Assembly: GCF_900091455.1 (NCBI RefSeq)
Contig: NZ_LT607412.1
Coordinates: forward strand, 6,200,001 to 6,264,000
Length of the DNA stretch: 64,000 nt
Direction of reading: 5' to 3'
Origin: Micromonospora coriariae
GTDB lineage: Bacteria; Actinomycetota; Actinomycetes; Mycobacteriales; Micromonosporaceae
The notes under the pieces were generated by a model, which was given only the letters and a program-made list of their open reading frames with translations, ran no database searches and was not told where the DNA came from. This document shows positions 16,596 through 25,018 of this stretch, piece after piece (the first letter of the stretch is position 1; each line of letters starts with the position of its first letter). The position numbers and the translations under genes were made by a program.

Positions 16596-17707
16596 AGCGC
16601 GATGAGCTCCGTGGGGGTGGTGTTGAGCCGCTGCACGCCGTCCGTTGTGCAGACGACGATGTCCTCGATGCGGGCGCCGTGCCGGCCCGCCAGGTAGATG
16701 CCCGGTTCGATGGAGAACGCCATTCCGGGCTCCAGCGGCCGGTCGTTGCCCGCCACCAGGTAGGGCTCCTCGTGACCGTCCAGGCCGATGCCGTGGCCGG
16801 TGCGGTGCAGGAACGCGGGGCCGTAGCCGGCGGCGGCGATCGGCTCCCGGGCGGCGGCGTCGGCCTCCGCTGCGCTGATCCCGGGCCGTACCGCCGCCAC
16901 CGCGGCGCGCTGTGCGTCGCGCAGCACCGCGTAGTAGTCCTGGAACTCGGCCGGCGCCGGCCCGCCCGCGACGTACGTGCGGGTGCAGTCCGAGCGGTAC
17001 CCCGACGCCATTGTGCCGCCGATGTCCACCACCACCGGCTCGCCGGCGCCGATCGGCCGGTCCGAGGTGCCGTGGTGCGGGCTGGCCCCGTTCGGTCCGG
17101 CCGCCACGATCACGAAGTCCACGCTGACGTGCCCGGCGGCCCGGATCGCCGTGGCGATGTCGGCGGCCACCTCGGCCTCGGTGCGCCCGGGGCGGAGCCA
17201 CTCCCCCATTCGCAGGTGCACCTCGTCGATCGCCGCGCCCGCCTCGGCGAGGGCCGCGACCTCCGCCGGGGACTTGCGGATCCGCAGCTCGCGCAGCACC
17301 TCGCCGGCCAGCCGCTGCGCCGCTGCGGGCAGGGCGGCGCGCAGTGCGAGGACCTGCTCGGCCCACATCCGGTCGGCCAGTCCGACCCCTGCGGGCGGGC
17401 CGTCGAGGGCGGCGACGACCAGGGGGTACGGGTCGGTGCCGTCGGCGTGATCGACGATGCGTACCCCGGTGGCCGGCGCCGGGGACGCCTCGGCGGCCGG
17501 TCGCTCCAGCGTCGGCACGATCAGCGTCGGCTCACCCTCGGCCGGTAGCACCAGGCAGGTCAGCCGCTCCCCCGCGCGGGCGTCGTACCCGGTCAGGTAG
17601 CGCAGGTCGGAGCCGGGGGTGAGCAGCAGGGCGTCCAGGCCGGCGGCGGCGGTGGCGCCCTGCGCGGCGATCAGCCGGTCGGGCGGGTACAGCTCGTCGA
17701 TTCCCAC
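16592..17707 (-). CDS. M24-family metallopeptidase (Xaa-Pro aminopeptidase-like)
   Basis: The 371-residue product has a creatinase-type N-terminal domain (about 1-140) and a pita-bread catalytic domain. The dinuclear metal ligands are visible in VVVDIGG, YRSDCTRTY, HRTGHGIGLDGHE, FSIEPGIY and RIEDIVV. It probably removes N-terminal residues ahead of proline, in the cytoplasm. The start is GTG 17707, with no strong ribosome site. It overlaps the acyl-CoA dehydrogenase gene by ATGA and is divergent from the chitinase across 215 bp. Confidence 0.92.
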   Translation of the reverse strand: MGIDELYPPDRLIAAQGATAAAGLDALLLTPGSDLRYLTGYDARAGERLTCLVLPAEGEPTLIVPTLERPAAEASPAPATGVRIVDHADGTDPYPLVVAALDGPPAGVGLADRMWAEQVLALRAALPAAAQRLAGEVLRELRIRKSPAEVAALAEAGAAIDEVHLRMGEWLRPGRTEAEVAADIATAIRAAGHVSVDFVIVAAGPNGASPHHGTSDRPIGAGEPVVVDIGGTMASGYRSDCTRTYVAGGPAPAEFQDYYAVLRDAQRAAVAAVRPGISAAEADAAAREPIAAAGYGPAFLHRTGHGIGLDGHEEPYLVAGNDRPLEPGMAFSIEPGIYLAGRHGARIEDIVVCTTDGVQRLNTTPTELIAL

Positions 17708-17792
17708 CGCGCCAGCTTAACGGTCGTTTGGGGGATTGCCGGGAGCGGGCGTCGCCGCGGCCCCGGAAGTTCCGGAAATCCATCGACGTTGA

Positions 17793-17822
17793 TTGACTCG
17801 GACAGTTAACACTCTTTAAGAT
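17793..17822 (+). promoter_or_regulatory. Candidate chitinase promoter
   Basis: TTGACT at 17793-17798 and TAAGAT at 17817-17822 are separated by 18 bp in an AT-rich patch that stands out from the surroundings. They lie about 100 bp ahead of the chitinase ATG. The GTTAAC between them could be part of an operator. Confidence 0.55.
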
Positions 17823-17922
17823 TTGGCTGCCTCGAGGCCCACCCGCCCCTGCGTCCCGCACCGACCGCCCGCGACCACCCTGCGTGGGCGGCTGTCGTCC
17901 CCCGCCCACGGGAAGGCCTCCG

Positions 17923-19293
17923 ATGTCCTCACCACTGCGCCGCGCCCTCGCCGCCGGCCTGCTCGCGCTGGCCACGGCCGGCGCCACCCTCACCCTCGTC
18001 CCCACCGCCGCGCAGGCAGTGGTGCTGCCGAACAACTTCAAGAGCGTCGGCTACATGCCCTCCTGGGCCGGCAACGTCAACACCATCCAGTACAACAAGC
18101 TCACCCACATCAACTACGCCTTCGTGCTGCCCAACAACGACGGCAGCCTGCGCCCGGTGGAGAACCCGAGCAAGCTCTCCTCACTGGTCTCGCTCGGGCA
18201 CTCCAACAACGTCAAGGTGTCGATCGCGGTCGGCGGCTGGAACGACGGCAACGACTCCGCCTTCGAGGCCCTCGCGGCCAACGCCGGCAGCCGGACCAAC
18301 TTCGTCAACAACCTGGTCAACTTCGTCAACCAGTACAACCTCGACGGCGTCGACATGGACTGGGAGTACCCGGACCCGGGCGCCTCGGCGAACAACTACA
18401 CCCAGCTCATGACGCAGCTCGGCAGCGCCATGCACAGCCGCGGCAAGCTGCTCACCGCCGCCGTGGTCTCCGAGGGCGGCAGCGTCCAGGGCGTGCAGAC
18501 GGCCGTGTTCGCCCAGGTCGACTGGCTCAACATCATGGCGTACGACGGCGGCAGCCCACACGCCAACTACGACTGGTCGATCGCCAGCGTCAACCTGTGG
18601 AAGTCGCGCGGCCTGCCGGCCGGCAAGGCGGTCCTCGGGATCCCCTTCTACAGCCGCCCCGGCTACTACACCTACTCGGCGCTGGTCGGGATGGACCCGG
18701 CCAACGCCAACCGGGACTGCACCACCGTCGGCGGCGCCCAGCAGTGCTACAACGGCATCCCGACGGTCAAGCGCAAGACGCAGTGGGCCCTGGCCAACGC
18801 CGGCGGGGTGATGAACTGGGAGCTGTCACAGGACACCACCGGCTCGACCTCGCTGGTCAGCGCGATGTACGACACCATCATGGGCGGCACCACCCCGCCG
18901 CCGACCGGCCGTACCGGCCCGATCACCGGGATCGGCGGCAAGTGCGTCGACGTGGCCTCGGCGAGCAGCGCCAACGGCACCGCCGTGCAGCTGTGGGGCT
19001 GCAACGGCACCGGCGCGCAGAGCTGGACCGTGGCCAGCAACGGCACGCTGCGCGCCCTCGGCAAGTGCGCCGACGTCGCCAGCGGCTCCACCGCCAACGG
19101 CGCCAAGGTGCAGCTCTGGGACTGCAACGGCAGCGGCGCCCAGGTCTGGCAGGCCCAGTCCAACGGCACGCTGCGCAACCCGCAGTCGAACAAGTGCCTG
19201 GACGCCACCGACAACAGCTCCGCCGACGGCACCCGGCTGCAGATCTGGGACTGCTTCGCCGGCGCCAACCAGCGCTGGACCCTCCCGGCCTGA
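17923..19293 (+). CDS. Secreted GH18 chitinase with C-terminal ricin-type (CBM13) domain
   Basis: The 456-residue product has a Sec signal peptide (cut near residue 32, after AQA), a glycoside hydrolase 18 barrel (about 38-330) and a ricin-B lectin domain (about 335-456). The catalytic signature DGVDMDWE ends at E148. Three QxW-type repeats are visible: VQLWGCNGTGAQSW, VQLWDCNGSGAQVW and LQIWDCFAGANQRW. It should hydrolyse chitin outside the cell. ATG 17923 follows GGAAGG at 17911-17916; an upstream in-frame ATG at 17884 is not used. The gene ends just before a 23-bp palindrome, and a candidate promoter lies at 17793-17822. Confidence 0.94.
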   Translation: MSSPLRRALAAGLLALATAGATLTLVPTAAQAVVLPNNFKSVGYMPSWAGNVNTIQYNKLTHINYAFVLPNNDGSLRPVENPSKLSSLVSLGHSNNVKVSIAVGGWNDGNDSAFEALAANAGSRTNFVNNLVNFVNQYNLDGVDMDWEYPDPGASANNYTQLMTQLGSAMHSRGKLLTAAVVSEGGSVQGVQTAVFAQVDWLNIMAYDGGSPHANYDWSIASVNLWKSRGLPAGKAVLGIPFYSRPGYYTYSALVGMDPANANRDCTTVGGAQQCYNGIPTVKRKTQWALANAGGVMNWELSQDTTGSTSLVSAMYDTIMGGTTPPPTGRTGPITGIGGKCVDVASASSANGTAVQLWGCNGTGAQSWTVASNGTLRALGKCADVASGSTANGAKVQLWDCNGSGAQVWQAQSNGTLRNPQSNKCLDATDNSSADGTRLQIWDCFAGANQRWTLPA

Positions 19294-19299
19294 CGTGTA

Positions 19300-19346
19300 A
19301 GGAAGGGCCCCTTGTTAACGCTGAGCGTTAACAAGGGGCCCTTCCT
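19300..19346. repeat. 23-bp perfect inverted repeat (GTTAAC/GGGCCC palindrome)
   Basis: The arms at 19300-19322 and 19324-19346 are exactly complementary around a single central G (19323). Each arm contains AGGAAGGGCCCC and TTGTTAACGCT. It sits between the convergent chitinase and HxlR-fusion genes, so it can also act as a bidirectional terminator. I recall similar extragenic palindromes scattered in Micromonospora and Salinispora genomes; no second copy is in this window. Confidence 0.85.
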
Positions 19347-19356
19347 CACCTCCGGA

Positions 19357-20238
19357 TCAGGCCGCGCGGTGCTTGCGGACCACGTCGAGCATCTCGTCGA
19401 CCGAGCCGGCCGGATCGGTGACCGGGAACTGCACCGCGCGGACCACCGCGGCAGGGTCGATCAGCAGGGTCAGCCGCTTGAACCGGGTGATCCCACCGGC
19501 CCGGAAGGTGGGCAGCAGCAGCCCGGCGGCGAGCCGACCGTCCTGGTCGGACAGCAGCGGGAACGGCAGCCGGGCGTACGCGGCGAAGTCGCCGAGCTGG
19601 TCCGGTCGCTGCGTGCTGATCCCCCACACCCGTGCGCCGGAGGCCTGGAAGTCCGCGTACCGGTCGGCGTAGGTGGTCGACTCCAGGGTGCAGCCGCGGG
19701 CGCCGGGAATGTCGGCCCAGCCCGGCGGGTAGCCCTGCGTCCCCGGCGCGTACGCCCCGGGGAAGAGGTAGAGGACGCTCCACGCGTCGCCGTCGGTCAG
19801 CGCAACCGGCTGGCCGTCCGGCCCCGGCAGGACGACGTCGGGCAGTCGCCGGCCGATCAGGTCGTGCACCCGGCGTGCCTCGGCCGAGTCGGGGTCGGCG
19901 GTCGCGGTCAGGTCACCGTCGCCCATCAGATGTCTCGTACCCCAGTCCTGCAGTGCGATCAGCACCGGAAGCAGCCCCTCACCCTTGGTGGTCAGCAGGT
20001 AGTCGAAGCGCGGCGGGTGCTGGGAGTAGGGCCGGCGCTCCAGCACGCCGTGCTCGACCAGCGCGGCGAGACGTTCGGTCAGCGCTCGCCGACTCACCCC
20101 CAGCTCGCGCTGGAGGGCGTCGAAGCGGGTCGTCCCGCCGGCGACGTCGCGCACGATGAGGAAGGTCCACCAGTCCCCCAGGACGCCGAGCGCCTGCGCG
20201 ATGCCGCAGTCCGCGTCGGCAAGATCTTCCCGCCGCAC
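19357..20238 (-). CDS. HxlR-type HTH regulator fused to a peroxiredoxin-like domain
   Basis: The 293-residue product starts with an HxlR/MarR-like winged helix (about 1-105: CGIAQALGVLGDWWTFLIVRD, RFDALQRELGVSRRALTERL and LTTKG) and continues into a redoxin/AhpC-TSA-like domain (about 128-293) with GCTLESTTYADRYADFQASGA split around C183. The whole protein has only two cysteines, C11 at the HxlR redox-sensing position and C183 at the peroxidatic position. GTG 20238 follows GGAGGGGG. It is divergent from an MFS exporter across 81 bp holding a dyad operator, so it is likely an autoregulated sensor of that exporter. The sensing idea is inference. Confidence 0.85.
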   Translation of the reverse strand: MRREDLADADCGIAQALGVLGDWWTFLIVRDVAGGTTRFDALQRELGVSRRALTERLAALVEHGVLERRPYSQHPPRFDYLLTTKGEGLLPVLIALQDWGTRHLMGDGDLTATADPDSAEARRVHDLIGRRLPDVVLPGPDGQPVALTDGDAWSVLYLFPGAYAPGTQGYPPGWADIPGARGCTLESTTYADRYADFQASGARVWGISTQRPDQLGDFAAYARLPFPLLSDQDGRLAAGLLLPTFRAGGITRFKRLTLLIDPAAVVRAVQFPVTDPAGSVDEMLDVVRKHRAA

Positions 20239-20269
20239 CCGTCACCCCCTCCGTTTCGCCCTCGACTAT

Positions 20270-20294
20270 AGTCCGTTCCAGATCGGAACGCACT
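20270..20294. promoter_or_regulatory. Dyad operator between the HxlR fusion and MFS genes
   Basis: CGTTCC-AGATC-GGAACG (20274-20290) is a 6-bp-arm inverted repeat. It extends to 10 bp with one mismatch (AGTCCGTTCC against GGAACGCACT). It lies midway in the divergent spacer, where an HxlR-type dimer would control both genes. Confidence 0.65.
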
Positions 20295-20319
20295 GGCACG
20301 GCGAACGGGGGCGGACGAC

Positions 20320-21597
20320 ATGCACGTCGACGATCGGGCCGGGGTGTTCTGGCGATGGTGGACCGCCGGCACGACCAGCATGGTCGGGTCGGCGGTCGGC
20401 GCGGTGGCCCTGCCGCTGACCGCACTCACCGTGCTCGACGCCACCGCGTTCGAGATGGGCCTGATCGCCGCCGCCAGCTACGTCGCCTGGATCGTGATCG
20501 GCCTACCCGCCGGCGTCATCGTGCAGCGGCTGCCGCTACGCGGCGCCCAGGTGGGCGCGGACCTGGCCCGCGCGGTCGCCGTCGCGTCGATCCCGCTGGC
20601 CTGGTGGTGGGGCCATCTCACCGTCGCCCATCTCGTCATCACCGCGCTCGTGGTCAGCTTCGCCAACGTGCTCTTCGACGTGGCCAACTCGACGTTCCTG
20701 CCCAGCATCGTCGACCGCGAACAGTTGCAGTCCCGCAACAGCCTGACCTCGGCGACCCACGCCGCCACCCAGCTCAGCGGCCCCTCGCTCGGCGGGTTCG
20801 CCGTGCAGGCACTGGGCGCGGTGCCCACCCTGCTCGTCGACTCGGCCAGCTACCTCGTGTCGGCGGCGCTGCTGCGCACTCTGCCCGCGCGCCGTGACGA
20901 CGCTCCGGACCGCTGGCCACCGGTCGGCGAACTGATCCGGGAGGGTTGGCGTTTCGTCGCGTACCACCCGGTGATGGGGCCCGGCATGTGGGCCGCCACC
21001 GCCATCAACTTCGTCTGTGGCGCGCAGTACGCGCTCTACCCGCTCTACCTGGTCCGCGAGCTGCACGCACCGGCCGGCCTGGTCGGGGTGCTGCTCGCCG
21101 TCGAGGGGGTCGGCGCGCTGGTCGGGGCGGCGCTCACCACACGCATCACCGCCCGGATCGGCACCGCCCGCGCCCTGATCGCCGCCGGGTTCACCACGGT
21201 CGCCGGGGCGTTCCTGATCCCCTGGGGCACCGGATGGCCGGCGTACGCCGCCTTCGCCGCCGGCAACGTCGTCTTCGCCCTCGGGACGGTGGTGCTCAGC
21301 GTGACCACCCGGACCTACCGGCAGATCGCCAGCCCGCCCGACCTGCTCTCCCGGGTGATGGCGACCGTCCGGTTCGTCTCGTGGGGCGCGATCCCGGTCG
21401 GCGGGCTGGTCGCCGGCGCGCTGGCCGGTCCCCTCGGCGCGCGGGCCACCCTGTTCATCTTCGCGGCGGCGGTGGTGTGCGCGCCACTGGCGCTGCTGTT
21501 CTCCCCCGTCCGGCGCCTGCGTGACCTCACCGACCACGACCGGGACGACGACCCGCCCCGCTCCGCCGCGTCGGCGCTCACCGTCGGAGGTCGGTGA
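20320..21597 (+). CDS. MFS transporter (drug-exporter type)
   Basis: The 425-residue integral membrane protein has about 12 hydrophobic helices and the pattern of the EntS/enterobactin-exporter-like MFS group (TSMVGSAVGAVALPLTAL, SLTSATHAATQLSGPSLGG). It starts at ATG 20320 after a GGGGGCGGA stretch. It is divergent from the redox-type HxlR fusion, which probably controls it through the dyad at 20270-20294. The 3' end overlaps the convergent DUF4037 gene by 20 nt. The substrate is unknown. Confidence 0.9.
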   Translation: MHVDDRAGVFWRWWTAGTTSMVGSAVGAVALPLTALTVLDATAFEMGLIAAASYVAWIVIGLPAGVIVQRLPLRGAQVGADLARAVAVASIPLAWWWGHLTVAHLVITALVVSFANVLFDVANSTFLPSIVDREQLQSRNSLTSATHAATQLSGPSLGGFAVQALGAVPTLLVDSASYLVSAALLRTLPARRDDAPDRWPPVGELIREGWRFVAYHPVMGPGMWAATAINFVCGAQYALYPLYLVRELHAPAGLVGVLLAVEGVGALVGAALTTRITARIGTARALIAAGFTTVAGAFLIPWGTGWPAYAAFAAGNVVFALGTVVLSVTTRTYRQIASPPDLLSRVMATVRFVSWGAIPVGGLVAGALAGPLGARATLFIFAAAVVCAPLALLFSPVRRLRDLTDHDRDDDPPRSAASALTVGGR

Positions 21598-22678
21598 CCA
21601 CGCCACCCGGCCAGAGGCTGTCGGCCAGCCGGCGGATCCGACCGGCATGGGTGAGCACGTCGACGCTGTGCACGTACTGGTCGACGGCGCCCAGTGGCGG
21701 CCGGTCACGCAACACGGGGTCGGTCACGCCGGCGCGCAGCGCGGCGGCGATCCGCTCGGCGTGCAGCACCAGAAACGGGCGGTGGTGAAACGGCCGGACG
21801 CGAGCGTGCACCGGCGGGGCCAGCCCGGTCTCGTCGGTCCACCGGGCCACCGCCTCCAGCGCCTGGACCAGCCCGGCCTGGCGCCGGCTCCAGTCGCCGG
21901 CGCCGAGCGCGTCGTTCAGCGCCGCGACCACCGGCGCCGCGTCGGGGAGCCCGCCGAAGACCGTGCCGAGCCACTTGTCGTACGGCGGCCAGCGTCGGTG
22001 CAGCAGCAGGCCGAGCCGCATCAGGTCCCGGGCCAGGCCGGCGACGACGACCCGGCTGCCCAACTCGTCACCGACCTCGGCGCACCGGCCGGGCAGGTGC
22101 TCCGCCTGCGCGATCCGGGTCCACGCCGCGGCGAGCACGTGTCGCCACACGTCCGTCGGATACCAGGCCAGCGCCGTCCGGCGGGCCGTCAGGGCGCCCC
22201 CGAGGCCGTCGTGGAAGATCGCGCCACCGGTCACCTCGGCCAGCCGTTGGGTCGGTGTGGCCAGCCAGTCCGCCACGGCGACACCGGCGGCGGGGTCGAA
22301 GCCCAGCCGGTCGCGCCACCAACCAGCCAGCTCATCGACGCTGACGCCGTGCCGGCTGCCCCCCGGGTCGGCGACGCCCAGCCGCCCGTCGTCGCCCGCG
22401 AAGCGGGTCGGCCAGCCGAGAAACTCGGTCGGCAGGTCGGCGTCCAGCGCGGCACGCAGCCCCGGGATCCGGGCGGCGTCGGTGGCCGCGACGAAGACCT
22501 GCACGCGCGGCCCCCAGTCGTGGTCGGTGGACCGCACGGTGTCCAGGCCCAGCAGTTCCGAGCCGCCGTCGAGCAGCCCGGCCGCGTACCGCAGGTCCGG
22601 GAAGCGACGGCGCAGGACCGATGCGACCACCTCGTCGTGGTAGCGGCGGGCGAGCGTCAGACCGGGAAGGAACGCCAC
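21578..22678 (-). CDS. DUF4037 protein with minimal nucleotidyltransferase-like motif
   Basis: The 366-residue cytoplasmic protein fits the DUF4037 family. An N-terminal GGS at 38-40 followed by TDHDWG (D52, D54) resembles the GS...DxD active-site motif of pol-beta-type nucleotidyltransferases. The C-terminal half is helical with RPFHHRPFLVLHAERIAAAL. Activity on a sugar, antibiotic or nucleotide acceptor is possible but undemonstrated. It starts at GTG 22678, is convergent with the MFS gene (20-nt overlap) and stands alone otherwise. Confidence 0.75.
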   Translation of the reverse strand: MAFLPGLTLARRYHDEVVASVLRRRFPDLRYAAGLLDGGSELLGLDTVRSTDHDWGPRVQVFVAATDAARIPGLRAALDADLPTEFLGWPTRFAGDDGRLGVADPGGSRHGVSVDELAGWWRDRLGFDPAAGVAVADWLATPTQRLAEVTGGAIFHDGLGGALTARRTALAWYPTDVWRHVLAAAWTRIAQAEHLPGRCAEVGDELGSRVVVAGLARDLMRLGLLLHRRWPPYDKWLGTVFGGLPDAAPVVAALNDALGAGDWSRRQAGLVQALEAVARWTDETGLAPPVHARVRPFHHRPFLVLHAERIAAALRAGVTDPVLRDRPPLGAVDQYVHSVDVLTHAGRIRRLADSLWPGGVVTDLRR

Positions 22679-22796
22679 ACCGGCAGTCTGCGCCGGTCGG
22701 CCACGGGCCGCACCGCGGTTTGCCGGGTCGGACGTCCCCGTGCGTCATAGCCTGGATCGAGGGGCCCGCACGGGCACCGCGACCGGGAGGACCGAC

Positions 22797-23024
22797 GTGG
22801 CGGCGAACGAGGCGGACCGGGCGGCCAGGCGCCGCCGCCGGCAGCTGTGGGCCGGGGTCCTCGCGCTCGCCGGCCTGGTCCTGCTGATCATCGGCCTCAC
22901 CGTGGCCGACGGCGTCGCGGCCTGGGTCGAGGTGCTCGTCGCGATCCTGCTGCTGGTGGCCAGCTACGCCGTGCAGTACCTGGCCCGGAGGGCCACCGTC
23001 TACCGGCACGACGAGCGGCGCTGA
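22797..23024 (+). CDS. Small two-helix membrane protein
   Basis: The 75-residue product has a basic cytoplasmic N-terminus (ADRAARRRRRQLW), two hydrophobic helices (about 17-35 and 38-58) and a basic C-terminus. I do not recognise the family. GTG 22797 is chosen because GGGAGG at 22785-22790 precedes it; an upstream frame to 22740 has no ribosome site. It precedes the exonuclease gene by 58 bp and may share a transcript. Confidence 0.7.
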   Translation: MAANEADRAARRRRRQLWAGVLALAGLVLLIIGLTVADGVAAWVEVLVAILLLVASYAVQYLARRATVYRHDERR

Positions 23025-23082
23025 CGCGGAAGGCGGCCGGGCGTACCCCTGATCGTCGGAGGGCTGTGCCAGGCTGTCGGGC

Positions 23083-24009
23083 GTGGCACACCGATCCCCG
23101 ATCCTGCTGATCGACGCACCCAGCCTCTACTTCCGGGCCTACTTCGGCATCCCGGAATCCGCCGCCCGGGCCGAGGACGGCACCCCGGTCAACGCCGTGC
23201 GCGGCTTCCTCGACATGCTCGCCACCCTGATCCGTGGGCGCGGCGCAGACCGGATGGTCTGCGCGCTGGACTACGACTGGCGCCCGGCGTGGCGGGTCGA
23301 CCTGCTGCCGTCGTACAAGGCGCACCGGGTGGCTCCGCAGGGCGGCGAGGTCGTGCCGGACACGCTCTCCCCGCAGGTGCCGAAGATCCTGGAGGTGCTG
23401 GCCGCGGTCGGCATCACCGCCGTCGGCGCGACCGGCTACGAGGCCGACGACGTGCTCGGCACACTCTCGGTGACCCAGCCGGGCCCGGTCGAGGTGGTCT
23501 CCGGCGACCGGGACCTGTTCCAGCTCGTCGATGACGTCCGGCCGGTCCGGCTGCTCTACGTCGGGCGCGGCGTGGCCAAGCTCGACGACTGCGACGACGC
23601 CGCCGTGCGGGCCCGCTACGGCGTGCCGGCCGACCGGTACGCCGACTTCGCCGCGCTGCGCGGCGATCCCAGCGACGGGCTGCCCGGGGTGCCGGGCGTC
23701 GGCGAGAAGACCGCCGCCCGGCTCATCGAGCGGTACGGGAGCATCGCCGGCATCCTGGCCGCCCTGGACGACTCTGACTCGTCCTTCGCACCGGGCCTGC
23801 GGGCCAAACTGGCCGCCGCCCGCGACTACCTGGCCGTCGCGCCGACGGTGGTCCGGGTCGCGCTGGACGTGCCGCTGCCGGAGCTGCCCACCGCCCTGCC
23901 GACCGCCCCGGCCGACCCGGAGCGGCTGCTCGAACTGGCCGGCACGTGGAATCTGGCCGGCTCCGCCCGCCGGCTGGTGGACGCCCTCGCCGCACGCGCC
24001 GACGCCTAA
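23083..24009 (+). CDS. 5'-3' exonuclease (FEN / PolI N-terminal type)
   Basis: The 308-residue product matches the stand-alone 5' nuclease of the PolI N-terminal family. Metal-binding acidic residues are seen in LLIDAPSLYFRAYFG, GYEADDVLGTL and SGDRDLFQLV, and the helix-hairpin-helix in LPGVPGVGEKTAARLIERYG. It would remove RNA primers or flaps. The start is GTG 23083, with a weak ribosome site. The 3' end overlaps the convergent lipid-kinase gene by 4 nt. Confidence 0.93.
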   Translation: MAHRSPILLIDAPSLYFRAYFGIPESAARAEDGTPVNAVRGFLDMLATLIRGRGADRMVCALDYDWRPAWRVDLLPSYKAHRVAPQGGEVVPDTLSPQVPKILEVLAAVGITAVGATGYEADDVLGTLSVTQPGPVEVVSGDRDLFQLVDDVRPVRLLYVGRGVAKLDDCDDAAVRARYGVPADRYADFAALRGDPSDGLPGVPGVGEKTAARLIERYGSIAGILAALDDSDSSFAPGLRAKLAAARDYLAVAPTVVRVALDVPLPELPTALPTAPADPERLLELAGTWNLAGSARRLVDALAARADA

Positions 24010-24935
24010 CGGTCCGGGCTGTCGGCGGGAGCCATGATGCGGAGCGCGTTGGGATCGAGGCCGATCCGGATCGGGGTCTCGCCGTACAGCTCGCCGTCGA
24101 CCTCCACGGGCGCGGGTCGGTCGGTCTCCAGCCAGAGTTGGTGGACGGCGAGGAACGGCTCCTCGCCGAGCGTGCGGCGATGCCCGGTCGCCGCGTTACG
24201 GGCGGTGTGCCGCAGCAGCTCGCGGCGGGGTGCGCCGCCCACCGGATAGGCGACCAGGAGCCGGTCGTCGGCGTCCGCGTCCGCGGTGATCGGCCGGCCG
24301 GCGTGGAAGCCGCCGTTCGCCACGTACAGCTGGTGGGTGACGAACTCGTGCTCCCGTCCCTCGGCACGCACAACGGCGCGCAGCGGGCGGTGCCGGGTCA
24401 GCAGCGTCAGCGCGGTGACCGGGTACGCGAGCCGGCCGGTGGCCCGCTTGAGGCGCGGCGGCGTTCTGAGCATCACGTCGGCGGACAGGCCGATACCGAC
24501 GTGGTTGGTGAACCACCGGCTGCCCACGAGCCCGAGGTCGACGTCGATCACCTTGCCGTCGGCGAGGACCGCCACGGCCGCGTCGAGGTGAAGGGGGATG
24601 CCCACGGTGCGGGCGAAGTTGTTCGTGGTGCCGAGCGGCAGCAGACCGAGCGCGATGTCGCGGTGCGCGAGCAGACGTGCGGCGGTGCTGATCGTGCCGT
24701 CTCCGCCGCCGGCTATCAACAGGTCCGGTCCGAGGTCGGCGGCAGCGGCGAGGCTCTGCTCCAGTTCGGCGGGCACGTCGACCGGGTACGCGGCCAGCAG
24801 CTTGAAGCCGGCGGACGTGAGTCGATCTCGCGCCCGTTCGTAGAGCCGGCGCCCGCGACGGGAGTGGGTGTTGACCACGAGCGTCGCGCGCCGCTCCGTT
24901 CGGATGGCCTCGCTCAGCTCCGGCTTCGTCCGCAT
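24006..24935 (-). CDS. Diacylglycerol-kinase-family lipid kinase
   Basis: The 309-residue product has the DAGK catalytic domain with the nucleotide loop GGGDGT at 76-81 and PLGTTNNFA at 100-108, and the YegS/DgkB-like C-terminal beta-domain with ELYGETPIRIGLDPNALRIM split near the end. It would phosphorylate diacylglycerol or a related lipid at the membrane. ATG 24935 (MRTKPELSEA) is chosen; a longer frame to 25313 is a GC-rich shadow of the holin-like gene. The stop overlaps the exonuclease stop region. Confidence 0.92.
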   Translation of the reverse strand: MRTKPELSEAIRTERRATLVVNTHSRRGRRLYERARDRLTSAGFKLLAAYPVDVPAELEQSLAAAADLGPDLLIAGGGDGTISTAARLLAHRDIALGLLPLGTTNNFARTVGIPLHLDAAVAVLADGKVIDVDLGLVGSRWFTNHVGIGLSADVMLRTPPRLKRATGRLAYPVTALTLLTRHRPLRAVVRAEGREHEFVTHQLYVANGGFHAGRPITADADADDRLLVAYPVGGAPRRELLRHTARNAATGHRRTLGEEPFLAVHQLWLETDRPAPVEVDGELYGETPIRIGLDPNALRIMAPADSPDR

Positions 24936-25018
24936 AGGCCCGGAGCCTATCGTCGGATGGCCGGTCGAAATCTGACCTTCACCACCAACCGGAGCAGTCG
25001 CTGGCGCACATGTCGACG

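Noticed and set aside
16595..17366. N-terminal extension of the acyl-CoA dehydrogenase frame
   Set aside because: The extension is an out-of-frame reading of the M24 peptidase gene; the dehydrogenase starts at ATG 16595.
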